This document shows positions 48,549-58,900 of a stretch of DNA of 64,000 nucleotides, in pieces. Position 1 is the stretch's first letter. The number at the start of each line of letters is the position of its first letter. The stretch is from positions 1,550,001 through 1,614,000 of the forward strand of contig JAGTWJ010000017.1 of NCBI GenBank assembly GCA_020064725.1, given 5' to 3'. The notes beneath the pieces were generated by a model, which worked only from the letters and a program-made list of their open reading frames with translations, had not been told where the DNA came from and searched no databases. This stretch comes from Drechslerella dactyloides (Eukaryota; Ascomycota; Orbiliomycetes; Orbiliales; Orbiliaceae). Made by a program: the position numbers and the translations under genes.

Positions 48549-49664
48549 ATGTCGGCCCGCAAGAGAAAGCAGGACGACGGCGAGGAGGAGGAGCTGCAAG
48601 CCCTCCCGTCCGACGACAGCGAAGAGGAAGAGGAGTACGTCTCTATTCCCATCCACTTCTTTGTTCCATTCAGTCGTTCATCCATTCGGGCATTCGCTCG
48701 ATTTCCCGTCACTTTCGCGCTCGCGCGTCCCTCAGCCAAGGCCTGACGGGATGGATGGGACGGATGGATGAATAGGATAGGACGGATAGGATCCATTCAT
48801 CCATCCCATCCATCCCATTCCGTTCGCCGCCTGCACTATGCGTACGAAGAGGGCGGCGGCGGCGGCGGGCAAGCAAGAAAGGAACATTCTTATACCACAC
48901 AGCGCTCCAATTGGCCCGTCTGGCCGTTCTCGCACAGCACCCATTCCCCTTCGGGCTTTTTTCGACTAAACTAGTTTGACTCGCTGACCTGAGCCTTCCA
49001 TTCATTCGTTCGCGCGCGCAGGTACCAGTCGACCGAGGGCAGCGACGACGAAGAATACGATGACGAGTACGTGTCTTCTTTCCTTTCCCTTTGATCTTAA
49101 GCTTTTCCCCCGTGCATGAGGTGAAATTGGACGGACGGCTGAAGAGTTGGTGGATGGGTCAACGAGAGAACGGATGCTAACTTGCGCGCACAGGGAGGAT
49201 GACGAAGAGGGCGAAGAGGACGATGAAGGGTAAATTCAATCTTTTGGCGCCTTGCCTGTCCTGTTTGCTTCTTGCGGTTTTTCCTGTTTCTCGCGGCTCT
49301 TTTGTTCCCCCACTCTCTTCCTTTGTTTCCTTCGTTCCTTCCTTCCTTTCATTCTAGTGCCTTCGGTTCTCGCTTTATCTCGCGGAGGCACGCTAACCGT
49401 AATTTCCCCCCCAGCGAGGACGAGGAACCTGCCGCCGATGAACCCAAGGTGAAACGACGAAAGACCGAGCCGCAGCCCGCCGATAAGGCCGCTGATAAGG
49501 CCGCTGAAGGCGGGGAAGAAGAGGAGGAGGAGGCTGGAGATGACGGTGAGGAAGAAGAAGAAGAGGAGGAGGAGGAGGAGTTTGATGAGGAGGACGATGG
49601 CGAGGAGCCCGAAGACGAGGAAGAAGGTGACGCTGAAGACGACGACAAGCCGGCGAAGAAGTAA
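48549..49664 (+). CDS. Highly acidic small nuclear-type protein
   Basis: 138-aa protein, mostly Glu/Asp. Exons 48549-48634, 49022-49066, 49194-49229, 49415-49664; introns 387, 127 and 185 nt. The N-terminus is basic (MSARKRKQ), then acidic blocks, a KVKRRK nuclear-localisation-like patch just after the last intron, an Ala/Lys segment, and a long Glu-rich tail ending in KPAKK. This layout fits an acidic histone-binding or nucleolar protein, but there is no clear CHZ or nucleoplasmin motif. All three introns are phase 2, and the two internal exons (45 and 36 nt) are multiples of three, so skipping either would leave frame intact. Function unassigned. Confidence 0.7.
48748..48816. repeat. Intronic inverted repeat with 22-bp stem
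   Basis: Arms 48748-48760 plus 48765-48773 pair with 48795-48816: 22 base pairs of GGATGG/CCATCC repeats with a four-base bulge (CGGA) and a 21-base loop. It lies inside intron 1 of the acidic-protein gene. Confidence 0.85.
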
Positions 49665-50175
49665 AAAGATCATACACATACACTTCCGTTTCACGCAAGT
49701 TTAATAATATAATAGCATGCAGCCGCATAACCCTTGCGGTTTCCGCTTCATGAAAGAAATAAAGAAAGAAACCATCATTTGTTTGATATATTCGTTCGTT
49801 CAGGCTGGGGATGTTCGTATTATCGCGCAATTGCAAACGGCGCCTGGCTGTGGCTTTTCATTTCCCTCGTCGTCAGCCCCATGCAACCACTGTTACTACT
49901 CATAACCCTCCTGTACAAAGAAAAAAGCACGCCTCACTCGCAATCGCCTTCTTTTCGTGAATAAATACTTTCTACGTGTCATCGTGATCGATTTCGTCCG
50001 GTTGCATGCTCACGCATTGCGGAGTTCAGCATTCGAAATTCTGTATTACGGGTATGGTAGTTGTCCGTGCTGAGTATATATACCGAGAGACGGATAGGAT
50101 GGGTATACAAGTGTATGGACCTGTATATATACTTATATATTAAAGAAGAAAAGGGCCCAGCCTTGCAGCCGAAGT
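49665..50175. other. Convergent 3' region
   Basis: 511 bp between the acidic-protein stop and the SEH1 stop. AT-rich, with TATATAC repeats near 50075-50140. Two 3' UTRs probable; no gene. Confidence 0.5.
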
Positions 50176-51626
50176 CTAATCGTCGTCGTCGTCTTCGCGC
50201 CGCCGCGTCGGCTTCCACCCGGACCCCATCACGGACATGCACTTCCACCGCATCGTCCGGTCCGCTCGCCACAGCCGGATCTTGCCGTCGTCTCCGGCGC
50301 TGCTTAGCACCGTCCCCGACGGATTCCACTCCACCCGCCATACCTCGCGTCCGTGGTCGTTGAATGCCGCAATCTCCTCCACGTGGAAGCCGTGCAGCTC
50401 GCGGCTCTCCTGCTCCTCGATCGTGAGCACGCCCATGCCGTCCTCTGCCTTCTCGAACGAGTTGACGACGGACAGAGCGACCCCGCTGCCCGTGGCGGAG
50501 AAATTCACAGTGCTGGTCCCGCCTGTTCCCACCCCTCCTCCTCCGGTCGCTCCCCCTCTCCCCGACGCGCTCCCCCCTCCTCCTCCTCCCACTGAAAGAT
50601 TCGATATCTCGCGCGTCAGGCTGCTGAAATGCGACGCTGCCGAAGCTGGCTGCGGTTGTGGTGGCGGCGGTGGCATCAGCGGCGGTCTCTCATCGTCGTT
50701 GAAGTTCCTCGCTCGAGACCGTGATACCGGCCGCGACGCCATGGGCGAGAACGTCATCCGCGGGTCCGTCAGTCGGAATATCCGCACGTACCCATCCTTG
50801 CAGGCCGTCGCGATCAAATGGTAGCTGCGACCGAGGTTCGGCGCCCAGCTCACGTCCCTGACGAGACCCTTGTGCCCGCGCAGCTCCTCCGCTGGCTGAA
50901 ACTTGCCATTACTGTCGTGGCGGTAGATGCGCACTTTATCCATCGCGCCAACCAGCAGCTGCTCGCCGCCCCACCGGCTGGGGCAGTAGGTCAGGCAGAA
51001 GGACGTCTCAGTCTCGCGCGACGGGGCCGCGGAGACGACGCGAAACTCGTCGACGGAGGTCCAGCGGGAGACGGCGTGAGTTTCCATCGCCTCCTGCACC
51101 TGGACCACGCCGTCCGAGGAGATGTATGCGAGCTTGAGGCCGACGGCGGCGGGGGCGAAGGAGATGTCGCAGATGGCGCCGCGGGTGTCACCGATCATGC
51201 GGGACATGCGGCGCCAGCGGCGACCGCTGCTCTTAGGCTCGGCTTCCTGCTCTTCAAAGATCTTCACGGTGCGGTCGAAGGAGCACGAGGCGATGATTTG
51301 GCCGAAGGAGGGGTGGGCCCATGCGATCTTGGAGATGTTGGCGTCATGGGCGCGCCAGGCGTCGTTTTCCTTCCATTCGCCGCTGTCGGTTGCGTCGAAG
51401 ACTTTGATGCGCTGGTCGGAGGAGCATGTCGCGATGCGCTGGCCGTAGAAGTCTGCAGTATTGCTTCAGTATTAGCATTGCGATACTTTTATGTGATAGA
51501 TTTGGTTGAAGGGGAGGGTATAGTACCATATGCGACGCCGTGGAGGAGGTCTTCGTGGCCGGTGCTTACGGGGATGGTGTAGGAGGACGGCTTGGGGGGC
51601 TTCGGGTCCGCGGGAGCTGAAGCCAT
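50176..51626 (-). CDS. SEH1: Seh1-type WD40 nucleoporin
   Basis: 458-aa beta-propeller protein shared by the Nup84/Nup107 nuclear pore complex and the SEA/GATOR complex that controls TORC1. Exons 51626-51527 and 51452-50176. WD-type phrases in order: GHEDLLHGVAYDFYGQRIAT, SSDQRIKVFD, WAHPSFGQIIASCSFDRTVKIF, LKLAYISSDGVVQV, LLVGAMDKVRIYR, GHKGLVRDVSWAPN, LIATACKDGYVRIFRL, and VWRVEWNPSGTVLSSAGDDGKIRLW. Between the last two blades there is a Pro/Gly-rich insert of about 120 residues. The protein ends with a poly-Asp tail. Divergent from the kinesin gene across 414 bp. Confidence 0.9.
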
Positions 51627-52040
51627 TGTGCAGGCAGGGCGAGGTGGATGCGCATCGTCGGCGGGAGGTCGTGATGGTGGAGTGGTGGTGGAGTGGTAGT
51701 GGAGAGCGGAAGGGAGACCGGGTGGGCGTCGAAGTGTTGATGTGTTGGCGTGTTGTCCGGAAAGTGTTTGTTCCTTGTGTCAATTTCCCAATATGGAGAG
51801 ATACCTGTTGCTGTGGTTACCGCGGCCGCCCCGCCGACGGCGCTGTTTACACGGCGCTTATAAGAAACCTCGAACTATCGCGAGCTGCTCGATTGAAACC
51901 ATCGCCAGGCCCGTGCTCGTGATCCCGATAACGAACCACTCTCCAACCACTCCATTCCACGCATCATCATCTTCTATCGCTGCTTCCTTCCCCGTCGCTT
52001 CGACCATCCCGCCGCCGCAACAATTAGTACTCCAGCCGCG
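51627..52040. promoter_or_regulatory. Divergent promoter SEH1 / kinesin
   Basis: 414 bp between two start codons. Contains a NotI-like GCGGCCGC-type GC cluster at about 51820-51850 and a CT-rich leader before the kinesin ATG. No motif I can name with confidence. Confidence 0.4.
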
Positions 52041-54171
52041 ATGGAGGGCACCCGCGCTTTCCAGGTCTATCTCCGCTTGCGGCCTCCGCACGTCCCCCAG
52101 CCGTCGCCCGTGCTCGAGGATCCGTTCCTGACGGTCCTGCCCCCGTCGCCCACCGCGTCGGACGAAGACATCGAACACGGGGTCAAGACCCAGGTCACCA
52201 TCCACCCACCGAGCCACCACCGCTCCCAGAAGATCGAGACCTTCAGCTTCACCGAGGTGCTCGACGAGTCGTACGGCCAGGCCGATGTATTCGCGAAGAC
52301 GGTTTCGCCAATCCTGTCCGGCGTGCTCAAGGATGGACGCGACGGCATGTTGGCCACGCTGGGTGTAACCGGCAGCGGCAAGGTGCGCTTCTTCTATAGA
52401 TATGCCATGCGATTGGCATCTGAAACGGCGGGTATGCATACGGAAGGTCTTTTTGCTAATCGGCTTTTTTTCTTTTTTCTGCACATAGACACATACGATC
52501 CTAGGTAGCAGACAGCAGCGCGGTATGGCGCAGATGTCGCTCGACGTCATGTTCCGCTCGCTCGGTGAAAAGATCACCCTGGTCCGTTGTCCGCCCCGAT
52601 GCTAGATGTTCTCGACGGGCCCGCGCTAACGCCGACTGTAGCTCTCGGAGGCCCAGATCACCCAGTGCAATGACGCCGAGGCGGACATCTTGGACTGCAC
52701 CGCCTTCATGAACAAGGTCACCGCCGTCGTGGAGCCGCACCACATCCCCAAGCCTAATTCCGCGCCGACAAAGCCCTCCGTCGCATCACACGTCGTCTCA
52801 TGCACCTCGTCCTCGTCGACCAAATACGCCATCCTGATGTCCATCTACGAGGTCTACAACGACAAAATCTTCGACCTCCTCGCACCCTCGAATGCCGCGC
52901 GGAGAAAGGCGCTGCTGTTCAAGAGCACCCGCTCCAGCGGAGACCGCAAGGTCGTCACCGGCCTGCGCAAAGTGATGGTCAAGGATCTCTACGAGGGACT
53001 GCAGGTGCTCAGCGTCGGGCAGTACCAGCGCTCGCACGGCGAGACGGGCAGCAACGACAAGAGCTCGCGCTCGCACTGCTTCATCTCGCTGGAGGTCAAG
53101 AAGCTCAAGCGCAGCCGGCTCGACCACAGCCACACGTCGATTAAGGAGGCCACCTTCACAATCGTCGATCTCGCAGGCTCGGAGCGCGCGCGGAACGCGA
53201 AGACCGCCGGCGACCGCCTCGCGGAGGGCGGACACATCAACAAGTCCCTCATGTTCCTCGGCCAGTGTCTTGAAATCTCCACGCAAACGACCATCGGCGG
53301 AGACGGCAAGCTGCACGGCGGCGCAAAGATCCCGTACCGCCAATCCAAGCTGACGGAGCTGCTGTTCACGAACAGCTACAACCCGGCGACGCAGCCGCAA
53401 ATTGCGAGCATCGTCGTCACGGCCGACCCCGCCGGCGACTTCAACGCGACAAGCCAGATGCTCAAATATTCCGCACTGGCCAAGAGTTCCGTCAACCCCC
53501 GCCCGCCGATGCAGGTGCTGAACGGCAGCAGGAATGTTAGCGCCACCAGCCAGATCAGCCAGATCAGCCAGGGGAGTGGAATCAGCGCGGGGACGACCCT
53601 CGCGATGGCCTCGGACGACGGCAGCGCCTGCCACGGACGGCCCGATTCCGCCATGTCGCAGGATGCGGCGAACGTGATTGCCGCGCTGCAGCAGCAGCTC
53701 AAGCAGGCCGAGGAACGCCGGGTCGCTACGGAGCGCAAGCTCGCCGAGGCGAACCAGCGGTGTCTCCAGATCGAGCGGGAGGTGCGCGAGGAGGTCACGG
53801 GCGACATGGAGCTGCAGATGCAGCTGATGCAGCGCAAAATGCTGAATAAGCTCGAGGAAGGGGTGGAGCGCGAAGAGGAACATCTGGACCGCAAGCTCGA
53901 CATGCTCAAGCGGACGCTCTTAGGTATGTTCATGTTCATTCTCCTCATTCACTTGTTTTCTGGATAGTAAAAGGAAGCTTGTGCTAACGTGTCTCGAGCA
54001 GAATCGAACGATGAGAATGACCGCGCACGAGACGTAGAGATTGAACAGTACGTGCGCGAACTGGAGGCGGAGAACTACGCTCTGCGGACGGAGGTGCAGT
54101 CGCTCAAGCGGAAGCGCGTGAACGGGGACAGCCCGCTGAAGGAGCGGTCGCTCAACCGGCTCAAGTTTTGA
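52041..54171 (+). CDS. Kinesin motor protein, kinesin-6-like
   Basis: 628-aa N-terminal motor kinesin. Exons 52041-52382, 52489-52581, 52642-53923, 54002-54171. The P-loop (VTGSGKTHT) is formed by splicing exon 1 to exon 2; switch I is SSRSH, switch II DLAGSERA, and HINKSLMFLGQCLE and IPYRQSKLTELL are intact. An extra segment of about 60 residues before ILMSIYEVYNDKIFDLLAP resembles the loop insert of kinesin-6 (KIF20/KIF23, fission yeast Klp9), which act on the anaphase spindle. The tail after about residue 440 is short: Ser-rich linker and coiled coil (EERRVATERKLAEANQ; EQYVRELEAENYALRTEV), ending in a basic patch with KRKRVNGDSP. Subfamily is inferred, not proven. Confidence 0.85.
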
Positions 54172-54649
54172 GCGCGGCGCAGGACATTTATTCTATTTCT
54201 CTGTATTTCTTTTTACCAGTTGCATTTTGACGGTTTCGGGCTTTGCATTGATTTCTTTTGATTTGTTTTTCTGATGAGCGGGTGTTCCGGTTCGGTTCCT
54301 TGGATGGCATGAGGGTTGTGGGGCGGATTTCGGTTATATATATTTACAGATACCTGCGATGTCATAATGATCTTTTGATGGCCGCAGTTACTGAATGCAT
54401 GCATGTTGGAATGTCAAAATCTTCATATGCTCGATAATATAGTAATACATGAAGAAGAAGATGGTAATGTATAATGAGCATATCTCGCACGCAACATCCA
54501 ATAGCAGATACGCACGCAGTATGCAGACAGACATTCAGATCGATATACAAGAGAGATCGCTCGCTCGCTCGCTGCAGCTAGATTTCATCATATCATGCCA
54601 TATGATACCGTAAACTGTGAAACTTCACAAAACAAATTATTATAATAGG
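54172..54649. other. Convergent 3' region, kinesin / glycoprotein
   Basis: 478 bp AT-rich spacer with a GATCGCTCGCTCGCTCGCTGC repeat-like phrase near 54556-54577. Two 3' UTRs probable. Confidence 0.45.
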
Positions 54650-55797
54650 TCAGTCCTTCTTGGTATACCAAGGCCCGGCTGCGCCTCCGCTACCTGGTCC
54701 GCCGCCCCCACCGGCGATATTACTGATACCGTTCGTGACCAGCGAGTACGCGCCCTTCGTGCTCGCGCTGACGCCGTTGGTCATGCTGCTGAGCGCGTAC
54801 CCGCTGCCCGCCACGCTGCCGACGCGCACGCGGCGCAGACGCTTGGGGAACTCGAAGCCGAGGAACCAGGCGGTGCAGGCGACGGTGGTGCATATCGCGG
54901 TCAGGATGCAGTACATGAACGTGGAGAGGGTGACGTGCTCGCCGTAGCAGCGGTTGCGCCCCCAGTCGTTGACGGCGGAGTCTGACAGCGGCAGCTCGGA
55001 GCCGGTGTACCAGCGGATGTTGAAGCGGAGGGGTAGGTCGTCGCCGATGATGATGCGGGTTGAGTCGATGTTTGGGGAGATGGAGTAGGCGGTTGCGGAG
55101 TCGATTGTGCCCGGTGAGAGCAGGTCCGGGCTGTCCGGGGCCAGGACGCTGGTGTGGAGGATGACGTTTAGGGTTGTGGAGATGTGGAGATGGGTCAGGT
55201 CGAGCTTGCCCGTGAGGGATATGACTAGACGTTCGTCAGCATGAGTGATTGCAAGAGATGTGTGAGTGTGAGTGTGAAGGGAGAGGGCTCACTGAAGGGG
55301 ATCCACTCGCCGGCCTCGACGCCGACGTCACCGGTGATGTGTCGGTCGCCGGTCTGCGGGCGGGCGGGCACGCGACAGGCCAGCGGCGAGTCATTGTGGA
55401 TGTAGAACTCCCACAGGTGGAAGATCTCATCGCTGATGGTCTTGACGGTGCAGTTGACGGGCTCGTCGGAGAGGTACTGGAATTCCAGCGGGCGGCCGGT
55501 CTCGTTACACGTCAGGAAGGGGATGTACTGCAGGATGCCGTGCTCGTCCGTGACATGCTCTCCGGATTCCCTAGCGTCGGCGTGTCAGCGGCAGTCTTCA
55601 TCGCATTGGATTGTGGATAATGCTGTATCTTTGGAGCACACTCACAGGGTCCTGTTGAGGCAGGAGATGGGGACCGGGTCGCCTGGGGCGTATGTGGCGA
55701 GGGTGAAGTCTTCGGACGACGTGGAGACGGCCGCCGCGCCGCCGACGAGGAGCAGCAGCGGGAGAAGCGCCGGCGAGAGGGAGTGGAAGAGCAGCAT
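54650..55797 (-). CDS. Secretory-pathway single-pass membrane glycoprotein, unknown
   Basis: 334-aa protein with an N-terminal signal peptide (residues 1-23, leucine-rich, ending GGAAAVS) and one TM helix near residues 250-275 (YCILTAICTTVACTAWFLGF). Exons 55797-55646, 55570-55293, 55224-54650. The lumenal part has paired-looking Cys residues and N-glycosylation sequons (NRT, NET, NCT, NDS). The cytoplasmic tail is basic then Gly/Ser-rich and ends WYTKKD; a C-terminal KKD is reminiscent of, but not the same as, a KKXX retrieval signal. It looks like a conserved fungal protein of unknown function; I do not recognise a named family. Divergent from STR3. Confidence 0.75.
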
Positions 55798-56536
55798 TCC
55801 TAGGCGGGCATGGCAGGGCGATTGAGGCCTCGTTCTTCCGCCGGAGATGGAGATGCAGAAGGATGTGATGGTGGTGGTGGTAATGATAGTGGAGGAGGAC
55901 GTGGTGAGGACGGCTGTCGACGGGGGCGGGCGAGGTGAAGTTGGCAAAGGTGAAGCGGAAGGGAAGGTATCATCCATCCAGCGGCACCAGCCATCTTTCC
56001 ACGCAGCCGCCTTCTCAAATCACCCGGATTCCAATCCCACGATACCGACCGGCGGGAATGGACAATCGCCAGAAGACGCCGGCGCCTGTCACGCGGCCCC
56101 GCAGCTTCGGCTTCAGACCCGCATCTCGAGCGCGGAGGCGGACGTCGCAGCTTGTTCCAGCTCATCTCGCTCTAATGCGCGGCCGATGGCGTGCTCAGCG
56201 CGGGCCCGACTTCGGGCCGCCGCAGATTTCACACTCGCTCTCTCACCCATTCACACTCAACCTCGACACTTCCATCTCCAACCATCGTCTGCCAGGGCTT
56301 CAACTGCGACCGTCGTTGAACTTACAGATAGACTGACAACGGCTGAAGCTCTCCGCCGACCCACGGACCGCGGGCTGTGATCGATCTCTGCGCCCGCCAC
56401 GGCTCTGCTTCCGACCAGAATTCGCGCAGCTCTGCGGCCGCCTCTTGCCCCTCTCCTTCGACGCCGGACACGCCCCCGATCGGTCCCTCGATCGAGCTTC
56501 GATACTCGCATACGCACCGTCTTCACACCCGCAGCC
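55798..56536. promoter_or_regulatory. Divergent promoter, glycoprotein / cystathionine beta-lyase
   Basis: 739 bp between start codons. Both sides are rich in CA/CT and lack a clear TATA. Overlapping short frames on both strands are compositional. Confidence 0.45.
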
Positions 56537-58041
56537 ATGTCCGCAGATGAGCTGGGAAAGAAGCTGGGCCAGCTGGACATTGACGGGAACAACCTCCCGC
56601 CGTCCCCCGCGCCGTCCACCCCGCGGAACGGCAAGCGATATGCCTTAGCGACGGAGCTGGTCTACACCGAGCATGGCGACCAGTACAATTCGTCGTCCAT
56701 GCCCATCTATCAGGTCGGTCTTCAGCATATCCTTCCTCGTCTGTATAATTCCGGATGACTGACAAAAATATTTCACGCAGACGGCGACGTTCAAGCAGAC
56801 CTCCGGCGCTGGAGGCTCCGAATACGACTACACCCGCTCCGGCAACCCCACTCGCTCGCACCTCGAGAAACACCTCGCCAAAATCATGTCCGCAAACCGC
56901 TGTCTTACGGTCTCGTCCGGGATGGCGGCAATGGACGTCATCTCGCGGCTGCTCAGACCCGGCGACGAGGTCATCGCGGGGGATGATCTGTACGGCGGCA
57001 CCAACCGTCTGCTCAAGTTCCTGAGCACCCACGGCGACATTATCGTCCACCACATCGACACCACGAATCCGGAGAACGTCAGAGGCTACGTTAACGACAA
57101 GACCAAGCTGGTGCTGCTGGAGACGCCGACCAACCCTCTTATCAAGATTGTGGACATTCCATCGATCGCCCGGCTCGCTCATGAGATCAATCCGAACGCC
57201 CTGGTGGCTGTGGATAACACGATGCTGTCGCCGCTGCTACAAAACCCGCTCGATCTGGGGGCGGACATCACCTACGAATCCGGCACGAAGTACCTGTCCG
57301 GCCACCACGACTTGATGGCCGGCGTGATCGCCGTCAACAACCTGCAGCTTGGTGAAAAGCTGTATTTTAGCATCAACGCCAGCGGCTGCGGGCTGAGTCC
57401 GTTCGACTCCTGGCTGCTCATGAGAGGGATCAAGACGCTGGGTGTCCGCATGGAGAAGCAGCAGGCGAACGCGATGAGAATCGCTACGTTTTTGGAGGAT
57501 GTAGGGTTTAAAGTGCGCTATCCGGGGCTGAGGAGCCACCCGCAGTACGACCTGCACTGGAGCATGGCCAGAGGTGCCGGAGCCGTCCTCAGCTTTGAGA
57601 CGGGAGACGTGGATGTCAGCGAGAAGATTGTCGAGTCTGCCAGGCTCTGGGCCATCAGCGTCAGCTTTGGCTGCGTGAACAGCCTGATCAGCAGTACGCA
57701 TGCCCCCCGTTTTATTATACTCAATATACGATACTGAACTGTTTTGATAGTGCCAACTCGCATGTCGCATGCTTCGATCGATGCGAAGACTCGGAAGGAG
57801 CGCAACCTCGCAGAAGACCTGATACGGCTGTGCGTGGGAATCGAGGACTGCGAAGATTTGATCGACGACTTGCGGACAGCGGTAAGTGGATGCGGAACAC
57901 CCTCCTTCACATCACCTCGAAGAGCATGGCTGACTGGTGGGCCCGATACAGCTGGTGAAAGCAGGGGCGGTGCGGATCACGCAGGACACGCCGGACGGGA
58001 TGCGGGCTATCGACTTTGCGGCGGGCGAGACGCTTTTGTAG
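56537..58041 (+). CDS. STR3: Cystathionine beta-lyase
   Basis: 436-aa PLP enzyme that cleaves cystathionine to homocysteine in methionine synthesis. Exons 56537-56713, 56781-57693, 57751-57881, 57952-58041. The PLP-binding lysine is Lys229 in SGTKYLSGHHD; other family blocks are YTRSGNPTRSHLEKHLA, SSGMAAMD, DDLYGGTNRL, ETPTNPL, VDNTMLSPLLQNPLDLGAD, and GCGLSPFDSWLLMRGIKTL. SVSFGCVNSLIS joins by splicing to MPTRMSHASI, the expected substrate-site segment. SSGMAAMD and VDNTMLSP favour beta-lyase over cystathionine gamma-lyase or gamma-synthase. The N-terminus has no obvious organelle signal. Confidence 0.93.
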
Positions 58042-58387
58042 GTGGGTGTATGTATGTATGATATGTTATAGACGGAGAATGGCGCCTTTGAGTATATTGT
58101 TATTTATAATTTCAAGTTGTACATTTTGCGCAAGCATGATTTCCCGCTATTATTCAGGCGGTTGCACATACACAACTCCATGTCTGCAGTTGAGCCCAAT
58201 CTAAAAGCGGCCTTCTTTTATCTTCCTCTCCATCAGTGTCATCCATGCAGCATCAATATTCGATGGACATACCATCCACCCTCTATCCACAGCCAAGTTG
58301 GGCACAAACTTAGTCTGGGTGGTTAGTCAGCTTGGCGCCGGACGGGGCAAACTTCAAGAGCGACTTCTGCGACGAACCAGACATGTT
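58042..58387. other. STR3-tRNA spacer
   Basis: 346 bp AT-rich spacer. Presumed STR3 3' UTR, then the immediate 5' flank of the tRNA gene. Nothing else seen. Confidence 0.45.
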
Positions 58388-58501
58388 GCCGACGTGGTTT
58401 AGGGGTATAATTCTCGCTTCGGGCTTGACCCGCTTGCGCACAAACGCGAGTCTCAAACGAGTGGAATGTGAGAGGTCCTGGGTTCGACTCCCAGCGTCGG
58501 C
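58388..58501 (+). tRNA. tRNA-Pro(CGG) with a 43-nt intron
   Basis: Acceptor arms GCCGACG/CGTCGGC pair over 7 bp; T stem CTGGG/CCCAG pairs over 5 bp around TTCGACT; anticodon stem CTCGC/GTGAG pairs with one G-U. Loop is TTCGGG then T after the intron, so the anticodon is CGG (58420-58422), decoding CCG proline. The intron is 58424-58466, exactly after position 37. CCCG at 58429-58432 can pair with CGGG spanning the anticodon. A-box (TGGTTTAGGGG) and B-box (GGTTCGACTCC) are present and a six-T terminator follows at 58505. No CCA is encoded, as expected in eukaryotes. Confidence 0.95.
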
Positions 58502-58504
58502 CTC

Positions 58505-58510
58505 TTTTTT
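58505..58510 (+). terminator. RNA polymerase III terminator
   Basis: Run of six T beginning four bases after the tRNA 3' end. Confidence 0.85.
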
Positions 58511-58900
58511 GCTCCCCGATATTCCGAATCTCGGGCTGCTATTTTGGTCCGCGTGCCTGGAGAGCGACAGGGGGCACCTCAAAGGGATCCTAGGACTCGT
58601 TCAGCTGCCCCGTTCGACGTTTCCTTTTGGCTCCACCGGACGCCGGAGAGCACAGCCGATGACTAAGCTCTCGTGGAAGGGGCATCTCTCATAAGCCTCA
58701 TTCATTTTCGAGAAGGCTGTCGAACATTCGCTCCCACCTCCAGCAAACCGTCCTCCGAGCACAGCCCGTTCCAGCACGCGCGCCCTCGGGACAGCAATCA
58801 TCGCTATCATTACAAAGCGCCATTACGCGGCCCGTCCCGACAAAGTCTCCTCCCCGCTATAAAGCTCCCGCGAACGGAGCGGCCCCCCACAGTCGACGTC
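58511..58900. promoter_or_regulatory. tRNA to AN1-gene spacer
   Basis: 390 bp that should hold the CUZ1-like promoter. A TATAAAG at 58858-58864 lies about 40 bp before the chosen ATG, close for a TATA box. Confidence 0.45.

Noticed and set aside
52798..53883. 361-aa minus-strand open frame inside the kinesin gene
   Set aside because: Antisense of the conserved motor domain; no motif of its own.
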